From the NCBI RefSeq assembly GCF_002864045.1, contig NZ_PJPV01000075.1, forward strand, positions 1-64,000: a DNA stretch of 64,000 nt, in the 5' to 3' direction. The notes below the pieces were generated by a model. The model was not told the DNA's origin, searched no databases, and saw nothing but the letters and a program-made list of their open reading frames with translations. The stretch is from Endozoicomonas acroporae. Its GTDB lineage: Bacteria; Pseudomonadota; Gammaproteobacteria; Pseudomonadales; Endozoicomonadaceae. The position numbers and the translations under genes are program-made. This document shows positions 37,392 through 47,500 of this stretch, piece after piece; position 1 is the first letter of the stretch, and every line of letters starts with the position of its first letter.

Positions 37392-38036
37392 ATGAGAAAG
37401 TTGTTATTGGTACTTATGTTTGCATTTCCGATGATGGCTTTTGCCAAAGCGACGGACAGCGTTGAAAATACCAGCCGGTTTCAGGAAGGCCCCCATTACA
37501 AAGTCGTTAAAGGGCTTGCCCCTTCTACCAGGCCAACCGTGACCGAGCTGTTTTCTATTTACTGCGGAGGCTGCTATCAGTGGGAGAAAGGACCACTGAT
37601 TACCCTGAAGAGCTGGCTGAGTCAGCAGGGCATTGAGTTCAAACAGGCGCATATGAACTTTATGGGAGCCTATGCCAAACAGGCCACTCTGGCATTGGCC
37701 ATGACCCAGGGTACACCGCGCCATAACGCCGTCAAACAGGCTCTTTTCAGTCGCCTTCATGTAGAGCGCAAGGGAGACTGGCGAAACGATGCGGAATTCT
37801 TCCAGACCCTGGAAAAGGCTGGACTGAAACAGTCTGACTTCGAGGCGAACCAGAATAACCTGCTAGTGATGAGAACAGTGCTGGACTGGAACCAATATGG
37901 CGAACACGTTCATGCCGTTCCCGGCTTTATGGTGAATAACCGTTACCTGATCAATATGGGCAGCTTGAAGTCCCATGACGAGCTGAATGCACTAATCACC
38001 TACCTGACCAAACTTCCAGCGGAAGAGACACAATAA
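37392..38036 (+). CDS. dsbA: thiol:disulfide interchange protein DsbA with CGGC site
   Basis: Periplasmic oxidase that puts disulfide bonds into exported proteins. It has a signal peptide (residues 1-18, ending AFA), a thioredoxin fold with an inserted helical domain and the cis-proline loop HAVPGFMVN. The active site is Cys58-Gly-Gly-Cys61, not the usual CPHC; the two residues between the cysteines set redox potential, so its oxidising power may differ from E. coli DsbA. At 214 residues it is the normal size. dsbB follows 66 bases later, so the couple is probably cotranscribed. Confidence 0.92.
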   Translation: MRKLLLVLMFAFPMMAFAKATDSVENTSRFQEGPHYKVVKGLAPSTRPTVTELFSIYCGGCYQWEKGPLITLKSWLSQQGIEFKQAHMNFMGAYAKQATLALAMTQGTPRHNAVKQALFSRLHVERKGDWRNDAEFFQTLEKAGLKQSDFEANQNNLLVMRTVLDWNQYGEHVHAVPGFMVNNRYLINMGSLKSHDELNALITYLTKLPAEETQ

Positions 38037-38102
38037 CACTGCGCTGATGGCTTTTCGCTGACCCAACCGGAAAGCCAGAAGTAACTTCGAGAGGGATCAC
38101 CA

Positions 38103-38681
38103 TTGGCCGCTGAACAAAACCCCAATAGCCTCTTTCAACGTTTGAAAGATAGCCCACTGCAAACCATCCACGGCTGGCAGAGTTTACGAGTCACCTGGCT
38201 TATTATGTTTGCCACTGCGCTCTTTCTGGAGCTGTGCGCCCTGGGCTTTCAGTATATTCTGCATATGGATCCCTGTGAGCGCTGCGTCTATCAGCGGCTC
38301 GCCGTTCTGGTGCTGATGTTTGCGCCATTGGTTATCATCATTTCACCCACCCAGCTGTTTTTCAGAATCACAGGTTACACTCTCTGGATTGCTGGTGCAC
38401 TGTATGGGCTGAAGGAAGCCATTGCCCAAATGGCAGACTACGCCGAGTTTAATCCGTTTTCTTCCAGCTGCAGCTTCCGCCCGACCTTCCCTTTCGACCT
38501 GCCTCTCTATGAATGGTGGCCCTCCCTGTTTATGCCCACCGGACTCTGCGGTGCCGACGACTGGACCCTGCTTACCCTGAACATGGCAGAATGGATGGTC
38601 GTGATTTTCTCAATTTATCTGTTGGCTGCTGCGACCTGCATTATTAGCTCCCTGTACGCCAGGTTCTTCAAAAAGCTGTAA
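38103..38681 (+). CDS. dsbB: disulfide bond formation protein DsbB
   Basis: Inner-membrane partner that reoxidises DsbA and passes electrons to quinone. It has four membrane segments over 192 residues. The first periplasmic Cys pair is CERC (DPCERCVYQR); the second pair is one Cys in SSSCSFRP and one in PTGLCGADDW. The start is TTG with GAGAGGGAT 6 bases upstream. It lies just after dsbA, matching a dedicated DsbA/DsbB couple. Confidence 0.93.
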   Translation: MAAEQNPNSLFQRLKDSPLQTIHGWQSLRVTWLIMFATALFLELCALGFQYILHMDPCERCVYQRLAVLVLMFAPLVIIISPTQLFFRITGYTLWIAGALYGLKEAIAQMADYAEFNPFSSSCSFRPTFPFDLPLYEWWPSLFMPTGLCGADDWTLLTLNMAEWMVVIFSIYLLAAATCIISSLYARFFKKL

Positions 38682-38723
38682 ATGGCCGCGCATCAATTTC
38701 AGAAATCAACGCATTTCCATCAT

Positions 38724-38754
38724 GCCAGGTAGAATTCACGATCTTTTACCTGGC
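38724..38754. terminator. hairpin between dsbB and the RING-ankyrin gene
   Basis: GCCAGGTA and TACCTGGC form an 8-bp perfect stem with a 15-base loop. The two flanking genes converge, so it may end both transcripts. No T-run. Confidence 0.4.
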
Positions 38755-38776
38755 GGTAAACTTCTGTGATACATCG

Positions 38777-40048
38777 CTAGGAGCCTGTCATCGAAAATAC
38801 CGCGTGCATAAACTGCACGCAGTTGGTGTGCCCTTCATTGGCAGAAAGATCCAGCGGGCTCAAACCATTTTTCGTTAAGAGCCTGATGTTTGCTCCGCGC
38901 TCCAGCAAGTGTTTCAGAATCTCAATATTGCCTTCTGAGGCGGCAATGTGAACTGGTGCCCAACCGTCATGATCGGTGATATTGATACTGGCTCCTTTTT
39001 CGCTCAGCAGTCGTGCTGCTTCAATGTTGTTATTCCACACAGCCATGTGCAGGGACGTATCACCGTGGTCATTGGCTGCATCAATCTTCGCCCCATGGTT
39101 GATAAGGATATGCATGCAGTTGATATGTCCTTCTTCGGTCGCAAGGTGGAGCGGCGTATGACCAAATATCCCGAATTTGTTGATATCTGCCTTAAAGTGG
39201 ATCAGTTGTTCCAGAAAATCCGGGTAGCCAGAACAGGCTGCATTACATGCGGCCGTATAGCTCATGGCGTCGATGTTATCTACATCGGCCCCACGGGAGA
39301 GCAGGTACTGCAAGCACGCCATCTGTTTCATTAACACGGCTTTTTGCAAGGGTGCATAACCGCGATTGTTGACGGCATTGATATTGGCTCCACCATTAAT
39401 TAATGGCGGCAAAGACTCAATGTGTCCGGCATCGACCGCTTTATGCAGGGGAGTATCGCCGAGCTGGTCGGTTACCGTTGGATTTGCCCCTGCTGCCAGC
39501 AGAAGATCCATACACCTGGTGTGGCCACCGTCGGCAGCCAAATGCAAAGGGGTGGAACCGTGATACCCCTCAACTCCATTGATATCAGCCTGGTTACGGA
39601 TCAGCAGATTCAGTATACGGTCATCACCTTGCTCGGCGGCGATGTGCAATAGCCCGGTGTTGCAGCAAGTGTGAGCAGAATAATAGTGTTGCCGGGCCAT
39701 GTCCGGCTCTTGCTCCACTATGGCCTGTATGGCCTGCCAATCTCCGTTGTAGCAGGCGACCAGTGCCGGGGACTCACAATAACGGGTGGTTGGAGCTAAC
39801 CTTTCCCCGGCCACCTGCACCAGCGGTAAAGCAACCTGTGGACAGACAGCACAGGTTCGAAATTTAGGAAACCCCGACTGCCCGTCCAGGTGTCGACGTA
39901 TACATTCCAGATGGAAAGTATGGTGGCAAGCTGTTTTGACTATTGAGCGTCCGGCAGATGTTCCAACTACGTCCCCAGTGCTGGCAGAATCGGTTTGTTT
40001 GGCACAGAGTAAACAGGTGGTTTCAGATGTAGCGATACCATTCATCAT
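38777..40048 (-). CDS. RING-H2-like zinc finger plus ankyrin-repeat protein
   Basis: The N-terminus has eight possible zinc ligands in RING-H2 order and spacing: Cys12, Cys15, Cys41, His43, His46, Cys49, Cys66, Cys69. Residues 90-420 are about nine ankyrin repeats (TPLHLAADGGHTRCMDLLLAAGA and similar), many close to the ideal consensus. RING domains recruit ubiquitin-conjugating enzymes in eukaryotes, and ankyrins choose the target, so the simplest idea is a host-directed ubiquitin ligase; activity is not shown. I start at the ATG at 40048 with AGGAG 10 bases upstream rather than the TTG six bases before. No signal peptide. A diverged relative of the same plan is at 50978-52501. Confidence 0.8.
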   Translation of the reverse strand: MMNGIATSETTCLLCAKQTDSASTGDVVGTSAGRSIVKTACHHTFHLECIRRHLDGQSGFPKFRTCAVCPQVALPLVQVAGERLAPTTRYCESPALVACYNGDWQAIQAIVEQEPDMARQHYYSAHTCCNTGLLHIAAEQGDDRILNLLIRNQADINGVEGYHGSTPLHLAADGGHTRCMDLLLAAGANPTVTDQLGDTPLHKAVDAGHIESLPPLINGGANINAVNNRGYAPLQKAVLMKQMACLQYLLSRGADVDNIDAMSYTAACNAACSGYPDFLEQLIHFKADINKFGIFGHTPLHLATEEGHINCMHILINHGAKIDAANDHGDTSLHMAVWNNNIEAARLLSEKGASINITDHDGWAPVHIAASEGNIEILKHLLERGANIRLLTKNGLSPLDLSANEGHTNCVQFMHAVFSMTGS

Positions 40049-40102
40049 AGACAAAACACTCCTGAGTTATAGCAATGAATTCATTAGTGTTGGGATAAGC
40101 AA

Positions 40103-40721
40103 CATGTTCAAACAACTCAATAATGCAACAGCTCAGCCTGTTGTGTGGTCAACTTACACGGCAGAAGTATTGTGGGCAGATCCTCATATTGCCAGACAAA
40201 TGATGGCCTTCCATCTAAAGCCGGATATCAACGCCGCCTCCAGATCGTTTGATTTTATTGATGAATCGGTCAGCTGGCTTACTTCAAGCTTTGGCCTTAA
40301 TCAATCTTCAACTGTCATAGACTTTGGCTGCGGCCCGGGACTGTAAACACAGCGCCTGAAAAAACAGGGAACAGGCACTGTGGTGGGTCTTGATTTCTCT
40401 CAAAACTCCCTTGAGTACGCAAGCCAGCAGGCAGACCGGTCGAACCTGGACATCGAATACCATCTGGGCAATTACCTGGACTACTGGTGTATCCAGTCTT
40501 CCTTCTTGTACAGACCTGAACTGGTCACCCTGGACAAGTACGTTATCTATGAAGCAGAACGGGAGTGGACGGTTTATAACTGGCTACAGCACTTTACCCT
40601 TGACATGCTGCGCAGTGAGCTTGAACAACACGGTTTGGAAATTCAGGCCACTTACAGTGATTTGCGCGGCAGACACTGGGCTGATGGTGATGAAATGGCG
40701 GTAGTCATTGGTCTTAAATAA
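40103..40721 (+). pseudogene. SAM-dependent methyltransferase pseudogene
   Basis: Class I methyltransferase broken in two ways. The glycine motif reads VIDFGCGPGL and then hits TAA where family members have Tyr (LYTQRL), so one base change in a TAT codon would explain it. After the stop the same frame goes on: TQRLKKQGTGTVVGLDFS, the next conserved strand. Further on, LGNYLDY is joined directly to a late segment (LYRPELVTLDKYVIYE, TVYNWLQHFT), skipping most of the central sheet, so a deletion has also occurred. The end (DEMAVVIGLK) is intact. It starts at ATG 40103. Confidence 0.8.
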
Positions 40722-40730
40722 CCACCGTGG

Positions 40731-40850
40731 TTATAACAGCGTCCCAGGCTCAACGGCTATCTCTGGAAATTTGTGCAACAGCTTTTTATCCCAAGTGACC
40801 AATGGGCAGTCTAACGTTTCCGCCAATACCACAAAAAACGCATCGTAGGC
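40731..40850 (-). pseudogene. PIN-domain toxin C-terminal remnant
   Basis: In a different frame from the antitoxin tail, the minus strand encodes YDAFFVVLAETLDCPLVTWD and then KKLLHKFPEIAVEPGTLL before a stop. This is the C-terminal third of a VapC/FitB-type PIN ribonuclease, with AYDAFYVALAE- and LVTAD-like segments. The N-terminal two thirds, including the first catalytic acids, are missing, so it cannot be active. Confidence 0.75.
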
Positions 40851-41034
40851 CGGGTGTTTCCGGCAACTCTTTCCAGCTATTTCTTATAGCTATAATGAGA
40901 TCAGACTTTTTCTGATAGCGAGCTTCCAGAAGCTCCCGAACCTCTTGCTCCATGGAGCGGTTGCCTGCTTTGGCACTGGCTTTTAATCGTTCTATCAGTT
41001 CGTCTGGCAGGTTTCGTATGGTCAGGGTGGCCAT
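40786..41034 (-). pseudogene. FitA-like ribbon-helix-helix antitoxin, fused out of frame to toxin remnant
   Basis: The first 60 residues are a typical FitA/plasmid-stability antitoxin: MATLTIRNLPDELIERLK, then SMEQEVRELLEARY. After about residue 60 (KELPETPG) the frame runs into toxin DNA in the wrong frame, giving a nonsense tail. One deletion thus removed the antitoxin end and the toxin start. The DNA-binding part may still be made and could still bind its operator. Confidence 0.75.
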
Positions 41035-41118
41035 GAATTTTGCTTCCTTGAGCGATGTGATCCATTTCCAAAGCTAGCACATTGCTAGCGAAGCAATTGT
41101 TTTATTATTTTGATGCTG

Positions 41119-41283
41119 TAAGTAGCTGGCCATATGGAATCATATATTTCTGGCTACTTGGGCAGGTGCTATGCGAGGCACAACGGAGGGAGCATAGCCG
41201 TAGCTATGTGACCGGAGTTGTAACGAAGCAGAGTGCCTGAACAAGGAGTCAGAAATATATGATTCCATATGGTTAGCTACTTA
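41119..41283. mobile_element. MITE-like palindrome, 165 bp, copy 1
   Basis: Begins TAAGTAGCTGGCCATATGGA and ends with its near-perfect reverse complement (34 paired bases, two mismatches). The centre (GGAGCATAGCCGTAGCTATG) can also fold. No coding capacity. The second copy is at 48245-48408. The 41035-41566 gap holds this element, the next repeat, and nothing else I recognise. Confidence 0.8.
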
Positions 41284-41306
41284 TCACTCTTCTTCAGTTG
41301 AAGCAT

Positions 41307-41482
41307 TTAGGAGCTGTCCTGAAATAATTTCCACATTTCTGGGTTTCAAAACTACGTTCGTCCTGAGCCTGTCGAAGGGCGTGCACTCCGGCCTCATGTA
41401 TTGTGCCAATCACCCTTCGACAAGCTCAGGATGAACGGAGATCAAGTTCAAAATGTGGAAATTATTTCGGGACAATTCCTTA
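41307..41482. repeat. palindromic element with REP-like core
   Basis: Outer arms TTAGGAGCTGTCCTGAAATA and, read in reverse, TAAGGAATTGTCCCGAAATA continue to TTTCCACATTT. The core at 41355-41438 is the CGTTCGTCCTGAGCCTGTCG type. Same outer arms as 25971-26140; one right arm alone also lies at 48480-48505. Confidence 0.75.
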
Positions 41483-41566
41483 GGTGCTTATCGGTCTTAA
41501 ATAACCACCATTTCATATAACAGGAGCGATGATGACATCGCCTCTGTTAAAAGTTCCATTGATGGG

Positions 41567-42100
41567 TTAATTGCTAAATTCAGCAATGGTTCTCAAGGTT
41601 TCCAATACGCCTCGGGCAGCCTCCCGGGCATGGTCATTCACCGGCTGATACCTGGGCTGATAGAGGCAATTTAATGGCCGGTCATAAACTGGCCTCATCT
41701 CATCATGAATAATGTTATGGTCCTGATAGGTCAGATAACGGGTTTCCAAAATGATGCCACTGGCCGGACCACCCAGTTTGCACATCGCCCAGCCTGGCTC
41801 AAGCTGCTGAATACCCTGGGAAAAGGTATCATAGCTGAATGAACGCCTCAGTTTATTCAATCGCCAGTAAGTCGAGTCATTCACGGCATCGATTTCAACC
41901 CCGTCAACCGTCAGCCTGAACTGGCCTTCCTCATTCGACATTACATTAGGATCAATCCCGGTGCCGTAGAAATTAACCTCTTTAACCACCTCATCGTCAA
42001 GATAGTGCTTCATACTTAACAACAACTTATGGTGATCATCCACGGCATTGGCCAGTGCCGACAGCAAAAGCAGAGATAGACAAACAGTTCTTGAAACCAC
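41567..42100 (-). CDS. small exported hypothetical protein
   Basis: I do not recognise the family. From the GTG at 42100 (GGAG 8 bases upstream) the protein starts with a signal peptide, VVSRTVCLSLLLLSALANAV, and is about 177 residues long; the frame runs 19 codons further to an ATG with no ribosome site. The mature part has no further membrane segment and contains two or three cysteines that could pair. Probably periplasmic or secreted. The plus-strand neighbourhood is repeats and relics, so context gives no hint. Confidence 0.6.
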   Translation of the reverse strand: MVSRTVCLSLLLLSALANAVDDHHKLLLSMKHYLDDEVVKEVNFYGTGIDPNVMSNEEGQFRLTVDGVEIDAVNDSTYWRLNKLRRSFSYDTFSQGIQQLEPGWAMCKLGGPASGIILETRYLTYQDHNIIHDEMRPVYDRPLNCLYQPRYQPVNDHAREAARGVLETLRTIAEFSN

Positions 42101-42268
42101 GCTGGTTACTCCATAGGCAGAATATAACGACTGGCAGTTTAGACACCTATAAAGCACTTAAGTTCTGTATTTGGGAAAATGAATATCAGGTGCGACACAG
42201 AAATTGCCAGAAAATGATACCGGCTACGATAACTGACTGCAACAGAGGCGACCAGGATCAAAGAATCG

Positions 42269-42300
42269 AAAAAAAGCCGCGTTCCAACGGAAAGCGGCTC
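42269..42300 (-). terminator. strong intrinsic terminator after the symporter operon
   Basis: On the minus strand AGCCGC and GCGGCT form a stem around TTTCCGTTGGAAC (itself foldable), followed directly by TTTTTTTC. It lies 26 bases after the stop of the large symporter subunit. This is the clearest intrinsic terminator in the window. Confidence 0.85.
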
Positions 42301-42325
42301 TGGATTGTTTATCGGTTCAGTGGCT

Positions 42326-44113
42326 TCATACCCGAACTGTCTCACCCTCTTCTACGGGCTCTGATGCTTTCCCGCCACGACGGGGAATACGAATATCATC
42401 CACCATATCCTGCACCGCTTTGGGTGGTCCTTCCGTAGCATGGCAAACCACCAGGGAGACCGCAAAGTTGATCAACATACCCAGGGTACCAATGCCTTCT
42501 GGTGACACACCGAACCACCACTGTTCCGCAGTCCCCCCCAGAAATTTGAAGTAGATAATATAAGAAGCCGTAAACAACAGGCCTGTCACCATACCGGCAA
42601 TCGCCCCTTCACGGTTCATCCGCTTGTAGAAAATACCCAGAAGAATCGCGGGGAAGAATGAAGAAGCCGCCAGGCCAAAGGCAAAAGCCACCACCGAGGC
42701 CACAAATCCTGGCGGGTAGATGCCTGCCAGACCGGCCACACCAATAGCAGCCGCGGCAGCAATACGGGCCGCCAGCAATTCCTGCTTATCGGTAATGCCC
42801 GGCATGAGATTCCGCTTCAGCAGGTCATGGGAAATGGAGGTGGAAATAACCAGCAGTAAGCCAGCTGCGGTAGAAAGGGCCGCCGCCAGACCTCCGGCCG
42901 CTACCAGTGCAATGACCCAACCGGGGAGGTTGGCGATTTCAGGGTTGGCCAGCACCATAATGTCGCGATCAACATACAGTTCATTGGCGTTGCCAGTCTG
43001 GTTATTGCTGACCAGTCGTTCACCACTGTCACCCCGTGCATCAATAAACGACGGCTTACCTTCAATCGGAGCACCAGGGTGATACTGAATTTTGCCATCG
43101 TCGTTTTTGTCGACCCAGGCCATCAAACCAGAGTTTTCCCAGTTGGCAAACCACTCAGGCAGCTGCTCATATTCAGCTTCAGAAACCGTCTGCAGCAGAT
43201 TGATACGGGCAAAGCTGGCCACCGCTGGCGCTGTGGTGTAGAGCACAGCAATAAACAGCAGCGCATAACCGGCCGATTTACGGGCGTCACGCACCGTTGG
43301 GGTGGTGAAGAAACGCACGATAACGTGGGGCAAACCGGCAGTACCGACCATCAGCGCCATGGTGATAAAGAACACGTCAATGGTGGACTTGGAGCCATCG
43401 GTATACTGGGCAAAGCCTAGCTCCTGAGACAAACCGTTCAGTTTCTCCAGCACCGAGAGCCCAGTGCCTGCAACGTCACTGCCAAAGCCCAACTGGGGAA
43501 TCGGGTTGCCAGTGATCATCATAGAAATAAAGATCGCGGGCACCAGATAGGCGAAAATCATCACACAGTATTGCGCTACCTGAGTGTAGGTAATGCCTTT
43601 CATGCCCCCCAGCACAGCGTAAACAAAGACGATACCCATCCCGATCATGACCCCGATATTGATATCCACCTCCAGGTAACGGGAGAAGACAATACCGACG
43701 CCGCGCATCTGTCCGGCAACATAGGTAAAGGAGATAAAGATAACGCATATAACAGCAACCACCCGGGCGGTCTGGCTGTAGTAACGTTCAGCGACAAAGT
43801 CCGGCACAGTGAACTGGCCAAATTTGCGCAGATAAGGCGCAAGGCACATGGCCAGCAATACATATCCCCCGGTCCAGCCCATCAGATACATGGCCCCGTC
43901 ACGCCCCATAAAGGAGATAATACCGGCCATGGAAATAAAGGAGGCCGCCGACATCCAGTCCGCTGCGGTTGCCATACCATTGGCAACGGGATGAACGCCG
44001 CCACCGGCCACATAATAGTCTTTGGTTGAGCCAGCCCTGGACCAGATAGCAATACCGATATAGAGCGCAAACGATAACCCGACAAAAAGGAAGATCAGTG
44101 TTTGAGTCGCCAT
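42326..44113 (-). CDS. sodium:solute symporter, large subunit (VC_2705 subfamily)
   Basis: Inner-membrane transporter of the SSS family related to acetate permease ActP; it imports a small carboxylate or similar solute with sodium. The 595 residues form about 13 membrane helices, with AAGGLAAALSTAAGLLLVIS near the middle as in ActP-like proteins. Residues about 330-380 are a long polar loop. AGGAGGAAG precedes the ATG. The small-subunit gene ends one base before it, and pairing with DUF4212 marks this subfamily. Acetate, propionate or lactate are possible substrates; the sequence does not decide. Confidence 0.9.
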   Translation of the reverse strand: MATQTLIFLFVGLSFALYIGIAIWSRAGSTKDYYVAGGGVHPVANGMATAADWMSAASFISMAGIISFMGRDGAMYLMGWTGGYVLLAMCLAPYLRKFGQFTVPDFVAERYYSQTARVVAVICVIFISFTYVAGQMRGVGIVFSRYLEVDINIGVMIGMGIVFVYAVLGGMKGITYTQVAQYCVMIFAYLVPAIFISMMITGNPIPQLGFGSDVAGTGLSVLEKLNGLSQELGFAQYTDGSKSTIDVFFITMALMVGTAGLPHVIVRFFTTPTVRDARKSAGYALLFIAVLYTTAPAVASFARINLLQTVSEAEYEQLPEWFANWENSGLMAWVDKNDDGKIQYHPGAPIEGKPSFIDARGDSGERLVSNNQTGNANELYVDRDIMVLANPEIANLPGWVIALVAAGGLAAALSTAAGLLLVISTSISHDLLKRNLMPGITDKQELLAARIAAAAAIGVAGLAGIYPPGFVASVVAFAFGLAASSFFPAILLGIFYKRMNREGAIAGMVTGLLFTASYIIYFKFLGGTAEQWWFGVSPEGIGTLGMLINFAVSLVVCHATEGPPKAVQDMVDDIRIPRRGGKASEPVEEGETVRV

Positions 44114-44114
44114 C

Positions 44115-44396
44115 TCACTCTTCCTCCTGAACGTTGTATTTTCGGTCCAGACGGTTCATCAACCCGATATAGACAAAAATCAGAACCAGAAAGGTATAGA
44201 TGGAACCCTGCTGGGCAAACCAGAAGCCCAGTGGAAAGCCGAAAAAGCTGATTTGATCCAGCTGGTCCACAAACAGTATGCCGCAACCAAATGAAACGAC
44301 GAACCAGATCACCAGTAAGGAAAGTAGTATGCGTATGTTCTCCCGCCAGTAGGCGGCAGCTGCGCTTTGATTATCACGAGAAGGATCAGCAGACAT
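44115..44396 (-). CDS. DUF4212 small subunit of the sodium/solute symporter
   Basis: A 93-residue membrane protein with two hydrophobic helices (about 22-42 and 55-80) and charged ends, the usual partner of VC_2705-type symporters. CAGGAG stands 9 bases before the ATG. It is the first gene of a two-gene operon, one base from the large subunit. The 170 bases upstream (44397-44566) separate it from the large orphan gene and probably hold the promoter. Confidence 0.88.
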   Translation of the reverse strand: MSADPSRDNQSAAAAYWRENIRILLSLLVIWFVVSFGCGILFVDQLDQISFFGFPLGFWFAQQGSIYTFLVLIFVYIGLMNRLDRKYNVQEEE

Positions 44397-44566
44397 GAAA
44401 AGACGCTCCTGAAAGTATTATTGTTTTTCTTATCTTCAGTCACTGAGGACTGCCTGAGTCTCAGACAGTAACAAATGTGGGGACATGAGCATCTTAGACT
44501 TTAGGCTAATACCGGTGTCAGCACTTTGTCTTAATCCCGGTAAAGCCAGGCTTACAGTCTCTTAAA

Positions 44567-47500
44567 TTAAGGCAGATTAATGAAAGTACTATTTTTAGAC
44601 TGCTCCTTAAGATAGCTCTCAGCCGTTAGCAGAACAGAAGTAAATGACTTATCAGGGCTGTGCCCCGGCAATATAGATGATAAATATTCATGGAGTGCCG
44701 CAAGATTAAGCCACTTCCTTTGAGCTGGGCTTATACTTTTCTCTAAACTCAGTGGGCACTGAAAATCATAGTTCCCACCTTCTCTACCCAAAAAAGAGCA
44801 GACTTTTTTAATCAACAACTTAAGCAAGTTTACTCTCCCATGTACTTCCCCTTTGAAAAAAACAGTATTTATTCTTTCACTAATCATTAAATATCCAATT
44901 GTTTTAAGCTCCTTTCTGATTCTAAGCACCTTTTCCATGACATTTTCATTTTCAGAGGGTTCAGAAACACTTGCTGTTGCAAACAAGGTAGGAAACTCAC
45001 CTGCTATTAAATCGTATCTACTTTCTCCCACAACCCCACAACCGTTTTTCCCGGTATTCCTTGCAATGAAAAGCCTTGCCGTGGCAACAATAGCTACAGG
45101 TTCATCATCAACTTCCTCGCCAGCTGCGGATAATATTTGCAAAAGATAATCAAGCGCAAAAGAAATGATCAGGACTCTTTTCTGTGTATCATGCAAGCCG
45201 GGGAGACCAAAAATATTATTCCGCTGCAGGTAGCTATCCAGCTCATTTGGACGGTTGGAAATCTTACAGATATTCTCTATGGCTTCTTTGAGAACCTTTA
45301 ACCTTTTACTGGCTTTCGTTTTGCTTGATACATCCATTGTCCATATACCCTGCAGCACCATGGAAAGCATCTCGATTGCAACCTTGAATTCATCCTTTTC
45401 AATTTCATTTCTGATTGAGTTAGCCTGCTCTGCCAAATCCGGTGCAGCAGTATCCAAAACAGGCATAGAAACAGTCATCAATCGTTGTTTCTTTATGGGA
45501 GAGCCAGAAAAACCCGTTTCCAATGCTGCCTGTTCTCTTTTCAGAACAGGCGAAGTTTGAACTTTACTACTTTGAGCAGCCTCTTTTGCCATTTTCGGAA
45601 AATATTTTTGATCGAGTGTAGATGCATGAGATGGGCTATAGTCTTGAGAAAACAGGAGTTCATCAGTGAGTTTTTCATCATATTGTAATTCAAGGTCAAT
45701 TAATTTACAGGAATCCGATATAGCCAAAGTTGAATCACAGGATATTTTCTCAACTGAATCCAGCACTGAGACAGCTTTTGTTACAGCAGCGATAGCAGCA
45801 GTGGTTTCTGTACTGGACTCCCCTGAAGCCGATGACAATAATGACTCATCCTTGCGATGCGATGTATTTGAATCAGAATCATCGCATGCTCTTTCATTGT
45901 CAGCAAAAGCCAAAAGTAATGGCTTCGGAAAGGTCATGACAATCCTGTTAAAACGTCCTGGCTCCCTCAAAGACTCTCTGACTTCAGTCTTGACATAGAA
46001 ACATCGAGCACCTCTATCAATGGGCTCTCCCTCAAACACAGGCTCTGGCAGAGACTCTGGTTCTCTGTAGAACCTCTCACCAAAGTGAAAGGGAAAATCA
46101 GATCTCACGGTCTTTTGCAATAATTTCAACCGGGCATCAAGCCGTGCAATAACATAGCCAACATCCCTGCGAACCCACAACCTTCCAACATCGGAAAAGG
46201 AATCAAGATGATTATTTAAAAACTGACACCAGCACCACAGTAGTTTATTCTTATTCATAGTCGTTGTGTTTGGCCTTATCTCCTTTAGCCAAACTGTCAA
46301 CTCCCTGCTTTGATTCCGCCACTTTAAAACAGCATCTTCAGGCCATCTATTTAAATCTGCCTCCATGGTGATAAATTTTTTGTATCGCTTTAACATTTTC
46401 AAATCATTAGCATTGATTTCTATATTTGAATACATTGAATTCTTCAACCATCGATTTAACGAATACTTTCTCACCTGATCAAAGTCAACCTTCAAAATCC
46501 TGACAAACAAAGGTGTGAAATTCCTGATCATATCTTTCCATAAAACAAAAGACTTATTGGTTTTACAAAAGGCGGCCACATTAAAAACCTTATCAGTTTT
46601 CGTATCATGAAATCTGTACCTTAGATAATAATCTTCCAATGTTAATTTTCCGGCATGACTGACAATGGTTTTTTTTTGCTGATTAGAAAGAAGGTCCTGA
46701 CTACCCTGATAAAACTTTAAAAGAACTGCGGGTAATAATGTTAACGGCACACTACCCACTTTGATATTCCCCGGGAGCACCTTTGCTCCCTTACTGAAAT
46801 CACCTGTACCTTCCTTATTGAATGCCTGATAATCAATCAGAGCAATTTCCGAATCAGAATCTCTCACCAGCTGGATAAAAAACGAGTCAAGCCCATTGCG
46901 TTCTTTTTCAAAGGACAGCAACACCTTAAATGCTGTTATTGAGCAGCTGTTATAGTCTTTCTGGAGATATCCAGACGCTGGCGTGGTCAAAAAGTACAGG
47001 CTATTGTCTCGAATATTTTTTACTGAATCAGATATAGCAGTAATGATAAAATTTCTTGTCTCTTTAGCTACACAGCTTTTCGGCTGTATTGTTTCATGTA
47101 AATAAACAACAATTTGATTACCTGCCTGGATAAATCTGACGGCAATCATATGTGCAGCAGACTCATTCATAACAAGCATACTGAAAACAGCCTGTCCTCT
47201 ACCATTTGCAAGATTTTCAGAAACGTATTTTTTTAACGAATTTAAAGCGCTTTTATCACTGATACGACCACAATTAAAGACCGCAGGGCAGATTCCATGT
47301 TTTCTTTTAAGCACAGAGAGTTCTTCAATCGCTCTGACCGGAAGATGGTATTGCCCATTACTTATCGCTATATCTTTAAAGTCAAGTCTCTCCTGAAGCA
47401 GAGGGTTCATCTGAACCGTTATATCTTTATTATGATAGGTAGCCACTATTTCCCAGTATGGTAAACCCTCATCAGAGGATTTATACTCTAATATCACACC

